Assembly: GCA_963969595.1 (NCBI GenBank)
Contig: OZ018408.1
Span: 27,342,108-27,406,107, forward strand
Direction: 5' to 3'
Origin: Neckera pumila
Taxonomy: Eukaryota > Streptophyta > Bryopsida > Hypnales > Neckeraceae
Length of the DNA stretch: 64,000 nt
Position numbers and translations under genes: made by a program. Of this stretch, positions 24,125 to 36,363 are shown piece after piece (within the stretch, counting starts at the first letter, position 1; every line of letters starts with the position of its first letter). The notes beneath the pieces are model-generated. The model did no database searches. It was not told the origin of the DNA and saw only the letters and a program-made list of their open reading frames with translations.

Positions 24125-25179
24125 TGAATTTCGAAGTCGCAGGCCAGGGCAAATATATCGACAGCCAGTGGACCGTCACGTGCACGATCGTTTACTTACG
24201 TTTAAATAATTCGTCGTCAATCGTTTGAATGTTGCCGATTGTAGTACTTCGATAGCAAAAAAGTCTTTTGTTATGCAGATGATTTGCACCTCGTGTCGAG
24301 CACCTCGTGAATCTAGCACCTCGTGTCTCAATTCGTATTAGTACCTTACTTTTAGTTGCTGAATGATATACAGCATTGTTCATGAAACTTACGGTAGTTG
24401 ATCATTCAAGTAATGATCCGATATCGCGTTGAACAATCGTTCACGTACTGTTGCAACTCTGTTGTCTCATGAGCTTATATACTGCAAAAATTAAATAAAG
24501 ATGTGAACTCCTAGTTGGCCTTCTCGTCAGCCATGTGCATTCGCTTTCAATTTCATCTAGATCTAGCCTGAGTGTGAATTCGTGACTGTGAAAAAGATTG
24601 AGATGAACATGATTGACAGGCTGAGCTAGTGGATCGATGTAAACACATATTACTTTATTTCATTGGAACTTGTGAAAATCGTATCTACGCAGTTTTTATT
24701 TTGCAAATCCCAAGCCATATGTTCAAGATATTTCAGTTATAGGAAGGAATTTGAGGTGTTTTGCAAAGGGACAACTAGTGCATTCTTAGGGCATCAGTAG
24801 TAGACTCCTGAATTTGCCCAGTCAAATACTGTCACTTTTGACGTCCTTGTTTGCAATTAGAACTTGAAATTTTTATCATTGGAAGCACATTTCAGAGTAC
24901 TTTGAATAGGTACCAAAAAATATCAAATTTAGATGAAATCGGTGTAGGAAGATGATGCTGAATTAGTAGGAAAGATAAAAAAAATAGAAAAGTAACCACT
25001 ATAAAATAGAGAGCATTTTATTACATTTATCCTTCATTTATATTTGTGCAATGAAAAAGACCACAACAACAAATGAGTTCTAACCTATGTCCCTTAGGGT
25101 ACATTCACACCAAGGAAGAAGAAAAGGTGGAGTAAAATTTTTAACCTTGTGAGTTTAACAAGAGTTTTATCTCAAAATG
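24125..25179. other. Spacer between LTP copy 2 and the retrotransposon block
   Basis: Contains the LTP 3' UTR, with an AATAAA-type signal near 24492, and AT-rich sequence. The last five bases, AAATG (25175-25179), are the left target duplication of the copia-1 element. No gene. Confidence 0.5.
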
Positions 25180-26338
25180 TGTGAGTGAAACACTGAGCAA
25201 AGTGCTAATGAGATCAAGTAGAATAATATATTGATGAATGTAAATGTGTACACCAGGGTCGTTGCAAGAATGACCTTCCGTTTTTGTTCTACTTTGGCCG
25301 TTTTCAACCATTTTGGGGGGATTACTATAAAAATAGAAAAACATTTTAAAAAAAATATGAAAATATGAGAAATGTATACACCTATAAGAAGAAGGTCCCC
25401 TATGAAGGAAAAGCAAAAAAATATTCTCTAAATAGGAGAACTAGAAAAGTGCATAATTGCAAGAAAATACATACTTTGACATTTTAATTTGTAAAAATTA
25501 GGAAAAGTAATTTTAAAAAAATCTAAAAAACAGCCATTTGAGAAGACTTCATGGTAAAGAGATTTCACCAAAAAATGACCCTGAAACCATCTTCAATGTT
25601 TAGAATTGCATGCGCAAGGGAGCCCTCTTTGTATGGACGTAGAGGGTATAAAATAAAATATTTTTTAATGCCCCTTGGTAGAAACATGACTTCCTACTAT
25701 GGGAATAGACCATAGAAATTTAGCTCCAAATCATTAAATTTGAGGACTCCTTACGTAGTAAAAACCCCTAAGGGCCGGTTTATACTTGGTCTGGGGCCAG
25801 AAGGAAGGCCGGTCGGATTTGCCTTCAATCTAGCCCACAATCCGGCCCCGATTCTTCCATCCAGCTTCAACTAATGTAAAGCCCTTGGGCCGGATTCTAG
25901 GGCCGGATTTCCAATTCTATGCACTTGGATTTTCTCAATGTTCAATTAATAAAATATAAAAAACATGCATGTTTTCTTTTTCTTCCTTTCTTTCCTATTT
26001 AAAAAGAAAAAAAGAAAAAAAGGAGCCTCTTTCTCTTTCTTTTCCTTTTTCTTCCTATTTACTCTATTTCAAAAATAGAAAAGAGAGATTTTTTATATTT
26101 TTTATGTAGTTTAATGTCTTATAGACATAATCAAACATAATTTAATTTTTTTATAGGCTTTATGAAGGTAAGTAGGCAACATCTTGAAAGCCTATTGTAA
26201 AGTACACTTGAGCTTTTATTTACTAAACTTGATTTTTTACATGAACTCAAGAAGTATACCTATTAGATCACAATGTTAACATAATATCAATAATATCTCC
26301 ATTTCTGCTAAAAATTTCAAAGTGTAATATTTATTTTT

Positions 26339-26982
26339 TTAACCCCTAAATGCTTGAGGCACCCAAATCTAGTGTTTGCAAAACTTTGAAGTTAAATAAA
26401 ACCTAATCAAGTTGCTATTTTTATTAGTGTATATTTTTAGAAAGTTCTTCTTGAAGTCTAATTTAGCACCAATAGTCTGATCTTGAAAATAAATGATAGT
26501 GATTTTTATATTCAAGTTTTTGTACAAGGGTACCCATTGCAATCTTGACTTCCCATAGTGTTGAGAGCTCTTGAAAACAAGCCTCAAATACACTAGATCT
26601 TGGAGAAAAAATCACATTCAAAATTCATTTAAAAAAAATTGTATAGTAGATTTTAAGAAGCCATAAATTGATCAGGGTTATACAAATTAGGCCCTCTAAC
26701 CTCATATTTTTTTGGTCACCAACTTTTTAGATTTGACTTGTGTAAAGAAGATTGGAAGATTTTTGCAATTTTAGCATCCTCATGGTCAAACATTATAATC
26801 TTGCACTCCATAAGTGATATTGTTGTGTTTTCTTTTCCTATGAGATCTCTAACATGTCTAGTTTGAATTTGTACGGCTACATTAAAAAAAAATTGATAAA
26901 ACTTATCAAAATGTTGGCATTTTGTTCAATTTAGACCAAATTCCAGGAAGCCCATAACAGGCCTTGGGCATTTAGGGGTTAA
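26339..26982. mobile_element. Third-level nested MITE, perfect 15-bp TIR TTAACCCCTAAATGC
   Basis: TTAACCCCTAAATGC at 26339-26353 and its exact reverse complement at 26968-26982 bound 644 bp of AT-rich non-coding DNA. Similarity continues inward (CTTGAGGC against CCAAGGCC). The TTAACCCCTAAA end is shared with elements at 53.8-55.3 kb, which defines a local family. Confidence 0.7.
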
Positions 26983-27189
26983 ATAGTACTCCGGAGTGTG
27001 ATTTTGCAAATAATTTATTTAAGAAAAATTTACATTTTGTTTATATGCTTATAATTATGGAAAATAAAGGTGCACCTAAGAATCTAATTTATTGACTATA
27101 CCATGGAGAAATATTAAAAAATTATTTAACCAATATATAGAACTAATGACGCTTGACTAGGTACTTTACCAGTATTAATCAAATTGTTT

Positions 27190-27480
27190 ATTGACGTGAA
27201 TTCACAATAATTATGGGTGAATAATGTTTGTTGATGTAAATTCACAGTATGAATTCATACTATCTGTTTGTTAATGTGAATTCACAGTCTGAATTCATGC
27301 TGTAAAATTTATGTAAATTCATACTGTGAGTTCATATTGTCAAGTTCACGTGAAGTTGTACTATTCAAATTTATTATGAATTTATGTGAATTGATACTGT
27401 GAGTGCATACTGTCAAGGTCATGTGAAGTCGTACTGTTCAAATTTATTATGAATTTATGTGAGTTCATACTAGTCAAATT
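27190..27480 (+). repeat. Degenerate tandem repeat with GTGAATTCACAGT and TGAATTCATACTGT units
   Basis: Palindromic words around GAATTC recur every 20-40 bp. Two longer units of about 75 bp (from 'tgtgagttcatattgtcaag' and 'tgtgagtgcatactgtcaag') follow head to tail and differ at a few positions. Lies inside the second-level nested element. Confidence 0.65.
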
Positions 27481-28567
27481 TTCAAATTTATTTGTTGGCA
27501 AGTGAAAGGAGGTTCCAACGCACCAAAGAACATGGCATTTGGATACTGTATGCAAAAGTTATGAAGGGTCAAAGTTTAAAATAATAACTTTTGTTGATTG
27601 ACGGCGGAGATGTTTATGATCCAAAGGAGGAGCCCAATCCGGCCCCAATTTGGCCCAAGATGGGAGTTTGGGCCACCCAAAACCTTGTCTAGATTGTTCC
27701 CTTGGGGGCCGGATGGTTTGGCGCCAAAACCATGCCACCTAAGGCGACATGTAGGATGAATGATAGTTCCATCTGGCCCCAAGTATAAAGCCCTTGGGTC
27801 GGATTTGGAGAAATTGAGAGATTCTATTGGTTTGAACTTGGAGACTTCTGGCCGGCCTTCAATTCGGCCCCAAGTATAAACCAACCCTAAAAATCAAAAC
27901 ATAACATATTAGTTTAAATGATTTTTAAATATAAAATGATTTTTGAATTTTTTTGAAAAATATGAGATATGATTAAGCTCATAAGAAGAATCTCCAATAA
28001 AAATTTCAAGTTCATACAAGTCATGCTTCAAAAGTTATTGCAAGAGAAAGCTTCGGCACTGTGTTTGTGACAATGTTTCAGTACCGGTCTTTCTTGCAAT
28101 CACCCACCAAGAGTAGTCTTCTTATAGAAGAAGAAGACACTGTTTAGTTAGACAGAACGGTGTGACTGTCTATCTACTGTAACGTTTGAATCTTCTGTCA
28201 ATCTCTGCAGTAATACACCCCCTTCAACTACATAGCTGAAATTAGCTTGCGAAAACATATACAGCTTTGATGTAAGCTTCCGAGAAAAAAAGTAGTTATT
28301 ATTCACCCCCTTGCTTTGTGTTAGAAGAAGCACTCGGCTTTGGTGGAGGACAAAGCAACAATTGGCTGCTTATGGCTTTGCTAAGATAACAAACATGATG
28401 AATCAAGTTGAAAAAGATAGCCGGACGTGGAACGGCAAGTATCGAGATTGCTGACCCAGTCTGTGTCACTCCATCCCCATAGCTTGTGAGGAATAGAAGA
28501 TGAAGGAACAACAGAATACGTAAGACCATGCTTAGAAGTACCTCGCAAATAACAAAAGACTCTCTTA

Positions 28568-28941
28568 CATTAGAGGAAATTTCAGGCTTCCGGAGGGTTG
28601 CTCCACACTCCACAGCCCTTCGAGGTACCTTGAAATTTGCTTTTATTTTGTTCAAAAAATCGTCTTTCCCCTATTTCCGCCTTGATGAAACTGCAGTAGC
28701 AGTGGTGCAGGAACCCAGAATTCCCAAAAAAAAATTAGTAAAAAAATAAAAATTTAATATTGAAAGATCTTTAAAAAAATTAAAAAATTAAAAAAAAAAA
28801 AAAAATTCTACGCGACTTGATTGCTCTGGCGAGCACTCAGAGACTCACCAAGAGCAATTTCAAAGTTGACAGGCCATGCAAACAATAGCATGGCATGTCA
28901 ACTTCCAACGGCCCTGAAATGGGCTGAATTTTTCTCTAATG
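28568..28941. mobile_element. 374-bp MITE in copia-1 RNase H
   Basis: The ends are CATTAGAGGAAATTTCAGGC and, reversed, CATTAGAGAAAAATTCAGCC. If the insertion is skipped, the copia reading frame resumes (WLGV before it, KRVFCYLRGTSKHG after it), and the homologous site in copia-2 (LGVKRILRYLKGT) has no insert. It contains an A/T-rich tract and a 15-bp hairpin at 28865-28902. Confidence 0.75.
28865..28902. repeat. Hairpin GTTGACAGGCCATGC / GCATGGCATGTCAAC
   Basis: 15-bp arms with one mismatch and an 8-nt loop within the 374-bp MITE. Confidence 0.6.
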
Positions 28942-31900
28942 ACACCAAGCCAATGAGCTGGAGTTGTCTTGCATAAATTGGACTAAATGATTGACTGAAT
29001 AAGCCAAGTCCCAGTGTGTACAGGTTACAAGATACTGGAGACTTCCAAGTGCTTGTTTGTAAGGCACTGATGGCGGAAGGTGAGATGAATCGGAAAGATC
29101 ATCATGTTGATATTTAGAATACCATATGCCAGCGTCTAAAGGAGTTGCAACAGAATTAGCTGTGGTCATATTAAATTTAATGAGAAGATCATGAATATAC
29201 TTATATTGTGTTAATGTTAATCTTCTGTTAGCTCTATCACGACGTACTTGAAGACTAAGAATATATTCAATCTCTTGGTTGTCAATCATGGAGAATCGAT
29301 GTGTGAAAAGAGCCTTCGTAGCAGATAATAATTCCAGGTTGTTAGAAATTAAGATGAGATTGTCAATATAAAGACCTAAATATAAAAGAAAGTTGATAGC
29401 ACGTTTCATATATACATTTGTGTCAAAGGTAAATTTTGAGAAACCTTGGCTTAATAGAAAGCTATCAAAGAGGTTGTACCATACATGTAGAGCCTGTTTT
29501 AGGCCATAAATTGATTTTAATAGTCGACACACGAGGTATTCTTGACCAGGTTGAATGTAACCATCAGGTTGTTGAATATAAATTTTCTCTTTGAGGATTC
29601 CATTTAAAAATGCTGTAACCACATCCATTTGATGGATGTAATAGTCATAAATAGTTGCAAAAGCAAAAAGGATTCGTAAAGAAGTCATTTTAAGAAAAGG
29701 TGAGAAAGTATAAAAAGAATCAACACTTGCTTCCTGAGTAAAACCTTGAGCAACCAATCTGGCTTTATATTGGGATAAAGAACTGGCAAAATTAAACTTG
29801 CGACAAAAGATCCATTTTGTACTTATTATAGACTTATAGAAAGGAAATTCTATAAGGATCCAAGTCTTGTTTTGGATTAAGGATTGGTATTCAGCATCCA
29901 TAGTTTGTTTCCAATGAGTAGCATCCAGACTTCGGTAGCTTCGAGAACAGAGTTGGGATCACCAGCATGAGTTAAGAAAGCAAAAGAGAATAAATTCACA
30001 TCATGGAACTTGGTTGATTGCCAGGCGCCGCGAGTTTGGTGATGGGATGTGCGTAGCTGAGGTAAAGGACCATATTGTTGATCTTGTCGTAAATGACTTC
30101 GTTGATGAGGAGTTAAGCCAAAAATAGGAGTTTGAAGAAGTCCAAATGACTTAGCAGATGAAGTTGTGTCAGGTGAAGGCGTGTCTGGGCTAGGAAAGGG
30201 TCCAGAAGCAACTTTAGGAGGGATACATGGAGAAAACTCCTCAATATCAGGAGAATCTGATACAAGTTGGGGAATAAGACAAGAAGGTGGGTTTGGAACA
30301 TAATAAAAGCCTTTAGAGACTGGCAAAGAACTAGAGTTGAAACTTGAAGAATTGGATTGGAACAGAGTTTCTTTCTAGAAAATAACATTGCGATTTATCA
30401 TTATTTTACGAGAATTTGGATTATTAAAACGATAACCTTTAACACCACTAGGTTTGCCATAGCCAATGAAGATACATTTCAAACTTTTGTGATCAAGTTT
30501 TTTGCGTTGATGATCAGGTATGTGAGTATATGCCATACAACCAAATATTCTTAAATGGGACAGATTAAGTCGAGTTCCAATCCATAATTGATGAGGCGCT
30601 GTATTGTTTAAAGCATTGGTGAATGATAAGTTCTGCAAGTAACATGCTGTGGCAATGGCTTTGGCCCAAAAAGATTTGGATAAATTTGCAACTTGTAGCA
30701 TGCTTTGAGCAGATTCAACAAGTGTGCGGTTCTTTCGCTCTGCCACTCCATTTTAGGCAAGATTATATGCATTTGAAAATTGGAGTTGAATGCCAGAGTC
30801 AATACAAAATTAGTTGAATTGTGCAGAAGTAAATTCACCACCATTATTAGAGCAAAGAAGTAAGATCTTTTGGCTGGTAAGATTCTCCACTAATCATTTG
30901 TATTGTGTAAAAGTGGATAATACTGCAAATTTCTTTTGAAGAAAGTAAACATAGGTATACCTTGAAAAATCATCAACAAACAAGAGGAAATATAGAGCAC
31001 CTCCCAAGGATGAAGTGTGCATCGGCCCACAAAGATCTGTGGGGATTAAAGCGAGAACCTGAGTTGCACGTGTTATGGAATCAATTGGATAAGCTGATCT
31101 AGAGTGTTTTTCCAGAATACAACCTTCACAAATAGACAAGTGAGAATGAATAGAAGGTAGTCCATCTACCATAGATTTGGATTGCATAATATATAAGTAA
31201 CGAACATTAATGTGTCCGAGGCGAGAATGCCAGAGTAAAGTGTCTAAATTTGTTGTAATGTATTTAGAGCCATATTATTAGAATCGATAATTTGGATACC
31301 AATGCCCAAAGAATACAAATTGTCTTGTTGCTTTACATAGTATTCTACAAGAAGAGCTGATCTTAAAGATTTGGTCTTAATAATATAGTGATCTTGTTTA
31401 AAAATGATAACGGTGTTGCCACTCTTCGTGATCTGCGCAACTGAAAGAAGATTGCAAATCAATCCTAATACAAAAAGTATATCAGGTATGAGCAATGTGT
31501 GTCCAGTTATGAATTGGAGAAGAACTGAACCGAAGCCTGTGGCTTCATATGAGTGATTATCACCCAAAATAATAATACAAGGGATAGTAAAATGTTGATA
31601 ATTTTGAAGTAGAGATTTGTATGGTGTCATATGCTAGCTAGCTCTTGAATCAAGGAACCACAGGTTGGAGGATCCAGGAATAGACTCAATTGTGTTGAAA
31701 TAAATAGCCTAGGGCATCACTAGTGAAATATTGTTGTGGGGTTGAGCATCTAAATGAGCCTGGTCATGTTTATTTTTCCTATAGTCAATTGATTTGTGAC
31801 CAAGTATGCCACAATAATGACAGATTATTGAATTGGATGAATTACTTCGTGATAATGTAGAATTTAAATTACTTTGAGAAGATGAATTAGTTTTTATAAA

Positions 31901-33214
31901 AGGTGGTCTGCGACCTCGTGAATGAGATTTGCTAATAGACTGTTTCATGAATTTCCCTTTGACATAGAAAGCATGATTAGTGATCTTATTAGGTTTAAAT
32001 GTGACAGAATGATTAATTTCATTCTATTGTAGTAGATTAGATAATAAGTCTGTGAAAGTAAGATTAGAGATTCCGCCTTGAGTGATGAACTCCAACTATT
32101 AGGTAAAGATGCTAGAAGCAAATTGACTTGCTGGGAATCTATGAAAATGCAACCAATAGTGGGTGCTTCCTGTAAGAGAGACTGGCAAGTCTCCAAAAAG
32201 GAAATAACGTCCTCAGTTTCAGACATTGTCATTCAGCACAGTCGTAAATGGAAGTTGACTTGACTAACCTTATTTGATTTTTCATATATCTGTTTTATAC
32301 GGTCTCAAAATTCTTTAGAAGTTTTCAGAGGACATAATGAGATAAGCTGCTTGTCTCTACAATGAAGGAGAATGTCAGCATGGGCTTTATTATCTTTGAG
32401 CTGCCAGGCTGTAAGACCTGCAATTTCAGAAGAAGGAGGAACAATTTCCTTGCCATCCACTACGGACCATAGTTTAGACCGGATAAGTAACATTTCAACT
32501 TTTATGCTCCAAGTTGCATAATTTGATGCAGTAAGAGTTAATATAGAGTATGCTCGGGAGGTAGAGGTAGAAGCAGGATTGTTAGAAGGTGAAGAAGCCA
32601 TGCTACAAGATTGATCAGTCAAAGCTCTTGATATAGGAAAGAAGGCACAGTGTCATAAGAATTGTTTTCAAAGAACAAAGGATTTATCTCATCGAATTGG
32701 CCGGGTTGATTTTGTGAATCAATGCAGCCTGCAGATGCGTTAGTGATTCCATATACAATGATTTTGAGATTTGAATTCTAAGACAGTCCAACTTCTTCAA
32801 ATGCTAATTCATCTGCAACTTGAAAGAATCCATCTTGAAGGTAATGTTGAAAGAATCTTATTGTGGAAAACTGATTTTCATTTTCAGTTTGCTCTTCCTC
32901 TACTACCAATAGTTTGAAAATATCTTCGCTAGCACACTTCTGTGGAGGAGTTGGAGCGAAGCACATTTTGAAGTTTTAATAAGCTACTTTGCTCATTATG
33001 CAGATTGATAACCTGGCTCTGATACCATGTGAGTGAAACACTGAGTAAAGTACTAATGAAATCAAGTAGAATGATATATTGATGAATGTAAATGTGTACA
33101 CCAAGAGTAGTCTTCTTATAGAAGAAGAAGACACTGTTTAGTTAGACAGAATGGTGTGACTGTCTATTTACTGTAACGTTTGAATCTACTGTCAGTCTCT
33201 GTAGTAACAAAATG

Positions 33215-34579
33215 TAAATGCAACCATTTCAAGGGCCCTCTTTGAAAAGATATCCACACCAAAAAATGTAACTTTTTTGATACACTGTTTTATATCATAG
33301 AGTTTGTTGAATTGTCTTTCCATATCCCAAAAAAAAACTCTTGGTTCGGATTGATGTTTCAAACAAAAATACTTCAAGGATATTCACTCTAGATTGTCAT
33401 AAGAAAGAGACCTAGCCAATGAGAGAAAGATCATCCCCAAATAAAAATAATTCTATGAAATAATTATGCATTAATTCTAAAACACAATAGCTTTGAAGTG
33501 ATTTTGGATGGCGGACCCTCTTGGATCTTTTAAATGACAAATTAATTATTGTAAAAATTATAATACTATCTAGGAAAAGATAGTACACAACCAGGACTGC
33601 CAAAAATCCCTCCCCCTCTCGTGCTGCCAGAAAACATACACTATCAAATTGATATTTAAAAAGATTTTCCCCCCCCCCCCTCCCCCCGCATCGTGGATCT
33701 GGGATCTGGAAATAAAATAAACTCTCTATCAACTCACTTGCATTGAAATGATCGCTCATTGTAGTAGTTAGGGATTTGAAGTAGCTTGTCATTAGAGGTT
33801 TTTAAGAGTGCGGCTTTGACGACCATTTTGACCTCTTCGGGTTCTTGAACTTTTCAACTTCAACTTTAGATTTGCAGGTAGTTACATTCCTATGACCTTG
33901 TCTTGTATATTGCATTTGTTTTTGTCTTCAATGTCTTGATTTTTTGTATTTTCTATCACTTTTGCTCTACAGACTTGGAACCTCTTTTGTCACAAATTCT
34001 TAAAGTTAATGCTTGTATTCCTTTGCGGAGCACAAAAATGGAGAAGGACGGTTTATAGACCTCAAAAATGACATTGTGCATTTGAAAATACAAAGAAGTA
34101 TGGTTGATAGCTTGCATTTACAAAAACAACACTTGCACTTCAAAAATAGAAGTGTTGGCTACATGTTTATTAAGCTTTGACCGAAGTAATGTAGTAGGGT
34201 GTCCAAAGTAATGATTGCGGGACTATGAAGAGTAAATTATAGTCTCTCATTAGATCATTGTTTTTTTGTTTTTTTAGGAATTGAAATTTTAATGAATTTA
34301 GGATTCATCACGTGAGGAAAGGAATTGAAGAGGAAGGAAAGAAATTTGGAGATTGAATGTTTCAATGTAGGAATTAGAAATTATTTTTGTCCAATGGCTA
34401 CATGCCATGTGTACAATAATTATTCCCTAATTCCCTACTATTAGGCTTGCACATAGTTTTTTTTCCTATTATGATGCCAGTGGGAGACGTAATCTTGAAA
34501 CCTGAAGATCTGCCTTTGGCTATTTTTTTTTATTGTCTGAAGGTGCTATCTCATGGTCAAGTCAAAAACAAATTTTTTT
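33215..34579. other. AT-rich spacer between retrotransposons
   Basis: No gene is supported. A C-rich tract lies at about 33669-33688. The remainder is AT-rich and unclassified. Confidence 0.4.
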
Positions 34580-34680
34580 GCTCTATCAAGTGCAAAGGCT
34601 AAATACATGGCTTTAACAAAGTGTTCAACACAGTGGACTTGTTTGGAATTCTTTGTGACTAATGTAGAGATTTTTTTTTA
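34580..34680 (+). pseudogene. Copia RNase H fragment
   Basis: The translation ALSSAKAKYMALTKC followed by W-T-C-L matches the copia RNase H signature ALSSAEAEY.A. Only about 33 codons survive. Orientation is plus, opposite to copia-1 and copia-2. It covers the same domain region as the relic at 35510, so they are remnants of two different elements. Confidence 0.6.
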
Positions 34681-35509
34681 AATTTCTGCTAGTTTTTGCA
34701 AATTCATATGTTTCTTGGTGTTCTAATTTCATTGTGGAGGAGATCTTCAAAGGATTCTTGCACAAAAGGAAATTGTGTTTTTTTTGAAGGGATTTTCATA
34801 AATTCTCTCCACATCCCCCGTGTGCAATCCAAATTGGTAGATTTTGCAACACATGTACACATCTTACATTTCAATGTTGTTTCTACCTATTACTTAGTAG
34901 ATTTTACAAGATGCAATTGTCCTATATCGGTTGTCAAGAGTACCATGAGGTTGGACACATAAGACTTCTAAGTCCTCAAATATGTAGTCAATATATTGTA
35001 TTAATAGAAATCTAACATTTTAAGAGATTGTATATTTTACAACCTAAGATTTTACTATATATGATATTACTAAATGTTTAAACAAATGAAATCTACATAT
35101 AACTAATATTTTAAATTCCTGAAATCTAGAAAGGATGAAGATAAAAAAATTTGAAATGTACAAATCGATGAGATTGAAATTTAAATTTACATAGTATTGA
35201 GATTTGAGATTGCAAAATCTAGAATTTATATTGATTATGGGCATTAAAATCTACAATAAAGTTAGACTTTACAAGCGTAAATCTATATTCTAGAATATTG
35301 AATTTCATAAATTGAGTTGATTTGGTGGTAGGGGACATTGGCAAATAATACTGAAAAATACACAAATTCTCCCTTGATAAAATTCCCTGTCACACATTTC
35401 CCTATGAGAACCACATTTCCCTGTGAGAACTACATTTCTTGTGTTTTGCAAAAACAATTGAAATCTATCATCAAAGGATGAGATTTCCAGTAGAATGCTT
35501 GAATGGAAT

Positions 35510-35842
35510 TTGAAAAATGTTTCTTGTGCAACAGAGGCCATTTGGTTACAACATCTTTTAATTGATTTGACAATTAAATTTGATAAACCAACTCTTTTTT
35601 ATTATGATAATCAAAGTGCAATTTCCAATATTACTACTACTAAATTTCACGACCATACTAAACACATTGATATCCAATATCACTTTATCCATGAACAAGT
35701 GTTTCTCAAACAAGTCCACGTAATCTATTGTCCCACATTATTTTTTTGTGGTGGCAGATATTCTTGCAAAACTATTAAGAAAGGAAAAACATACCAACTT
35801 TCTATAGCAACTTGGCATGTTGGGGGAGAAACTATTTTCTAA
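35510..35842 (+). pseudogene. Copia pol 3' end (RNase H) relic
   Basis: Translation gives TEAIWLQHLLIDL, then YYDNQSAISN, KFHDHTKHIDIQYHFIHEQV and CPTLFF, all in the order of copia RNase H C-termini. It has no upstream RT in frame and is decayed downstream. The purine-rich AAGTGGGAG at about 35841 is the expected polypurine tract before the 3' LTR. Confidence 0.75.
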
Positions 35843-35849
35843 GTGGGAG

Positions 35850-36363
35850 TATTAAATTAGCTCGAAGTAGACCAATTATTTTATGAATTAGTTTCTTCAA
35901 TAGTTGTGCATGACTTTTCTATTATAAAAAGTCAATGAGTCACAACTCTTCATATATATTAGGATAAAGAGTTTGTACTCACTAGAGGAATTTTGGGCCT
36001 CCAAGAGACTGCGAGTTCCCGGATTGTGGAAACTTTGCAAGAATGCTAGAACGCTGCCAAATAGCCAGTTTAGCATGGCCAAGTGATTGCCAAGTCAGAT
36101 TTTTTTAATTTTTTTTTTTAATTTTTTTTTAATATTCTTTTAACATTCTAATAACTTTATTTTATTTTTTTAATAATTTTTTTTCTGACAGCAGTGCACT
36201 GTTTCCAACATCAGAAACAGCCCTAAAACGGTCTTATGGAGGCTCAGATCTCTTCTAATGTGTATCTTTAGTTTTTAGTATTAGTTTTAGTTTTGTAATA
36301 TATACATGAACAGTATATAATAAAATATCTTCAATATTTGAACTCTCTATAATTTAGTTTATA
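35850..36363 (+). repeat. Probable 3' LTR of the plus-strand copia relic
   Basis: Begins directly after the polypurine tract. It contains TATATAATAAAATATCTTC near 36315, typical of an LTR polyadenylation region. The matching 5' LTR is absent and the right border is only estimated. Confidence 0.4.

Larger units (their letters stand above)
25771..27888. mobile_element. Second-level nested TIR element (AGGG(C/T)(C/T)GGTTTATACTTGG)
   Basis: The left end is AGGGCCGGTTTATACTTGG and the right end, reversed, is AGGGTTGGTTTATACTTGG. Subterminal regions on both sides are unusually rich in GGCC/GGCCCC words (for example 'aatccggcccc' on both sides), as in transposons with clustered transposase-binding sites. 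No coding frame of interest. The AGGG ends resemble hAT elements, but no clean 8-bp duplication could be shown. Confidence 0.6.
25256..28105. mobile_element. 2.85-kb TIR element inserted in the copia-1 3' LTR
   Basis: Comparison with the uninterrupted 5' LTR (GTACACCAAGAG near 33100) fixes the borders. The ends are GGGTCGTTGCAAGAATGACC and, reversed, GGGTGATTGCAAGAAAGACC (20 bp, three mismatches). ACCA (or CACCA) is duplicated at the borders. No transposase frame is visible, so the element is non-autonomous and its superfamily is unassigned. It hosts a second and a third nested element. Confidence 0.75.
28218..32601 (-). pseudogene. Copia-1 gag-pol remnant
   Basis: Gag starts at the ATG at 32601 (MASSPSNN) and runs through frames broken by stops and shifts. 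The zinc knuckle reads CHYCGILGHKSIDY, so the last zinc ligand is Tyr. The protease active site reads DSRAS instead of DSGAS and is followed by a stop. The integrase keeps CEGCILEKHS and LFVDDFSRYTYVYF. The longest intact piece is the reverse transcriptase (28936-29901) with MDVVTAFLNG, but its catalytic box reads YIDN, not Y-x-D-D. RNase H is split by a MITE at 28568-28941. A TAG at 28381-28383 lies in the same place as one in copia-2. The element cannot encode active enzymes. Confidence 0.88.
25180..33209 (-). mobile_element. Copia-1: degenerate Ty1/copia element with nested insertions
   Basis: LTRs of about 182 bp (TGTGAGTG...ACA) bound the element. The 5' LTR is at 33028-33209. The 3' LTR is split into 25180-25255 and 28106-28217 by a 2.85-kb insertion. 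The target duplication AAATG is intact at 25175-25179 and 33210-33214. Next to the 5' LTR is TGGTATCAGAGC, the primer site for initiator tRNA-Met. The polypurine tract GAAGGGGG abuts the 3' LTR at 28218. Domain order on the minus strand is gag, protease, integrase, RT, RNase H, the copia order. A 374-bp MITE interrupts RNase H. The body is inactive; its damage is listed under the pol remnant. Confidence 0.9.

Noticed and set aside
27190..27480. Possible CRISPR-like or satellite array
   Set aside because: Units are degenerate and unevenly spaced, in a plant transposon; only a local tandem repeat is supported.
25180..28217. Two separate partial LTRs
   Set aside because: Joined, they equal the intact 5' LTR apart from a short duplicated ACCA, so they are one LTR split by an insertion.
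28780..28806. A-rich tract suggesting a SINE tail
   Set aside because: It lies inside the 374-bp MITE, no pol III A/B boxes were seen, and the TIRs give a better explanation.
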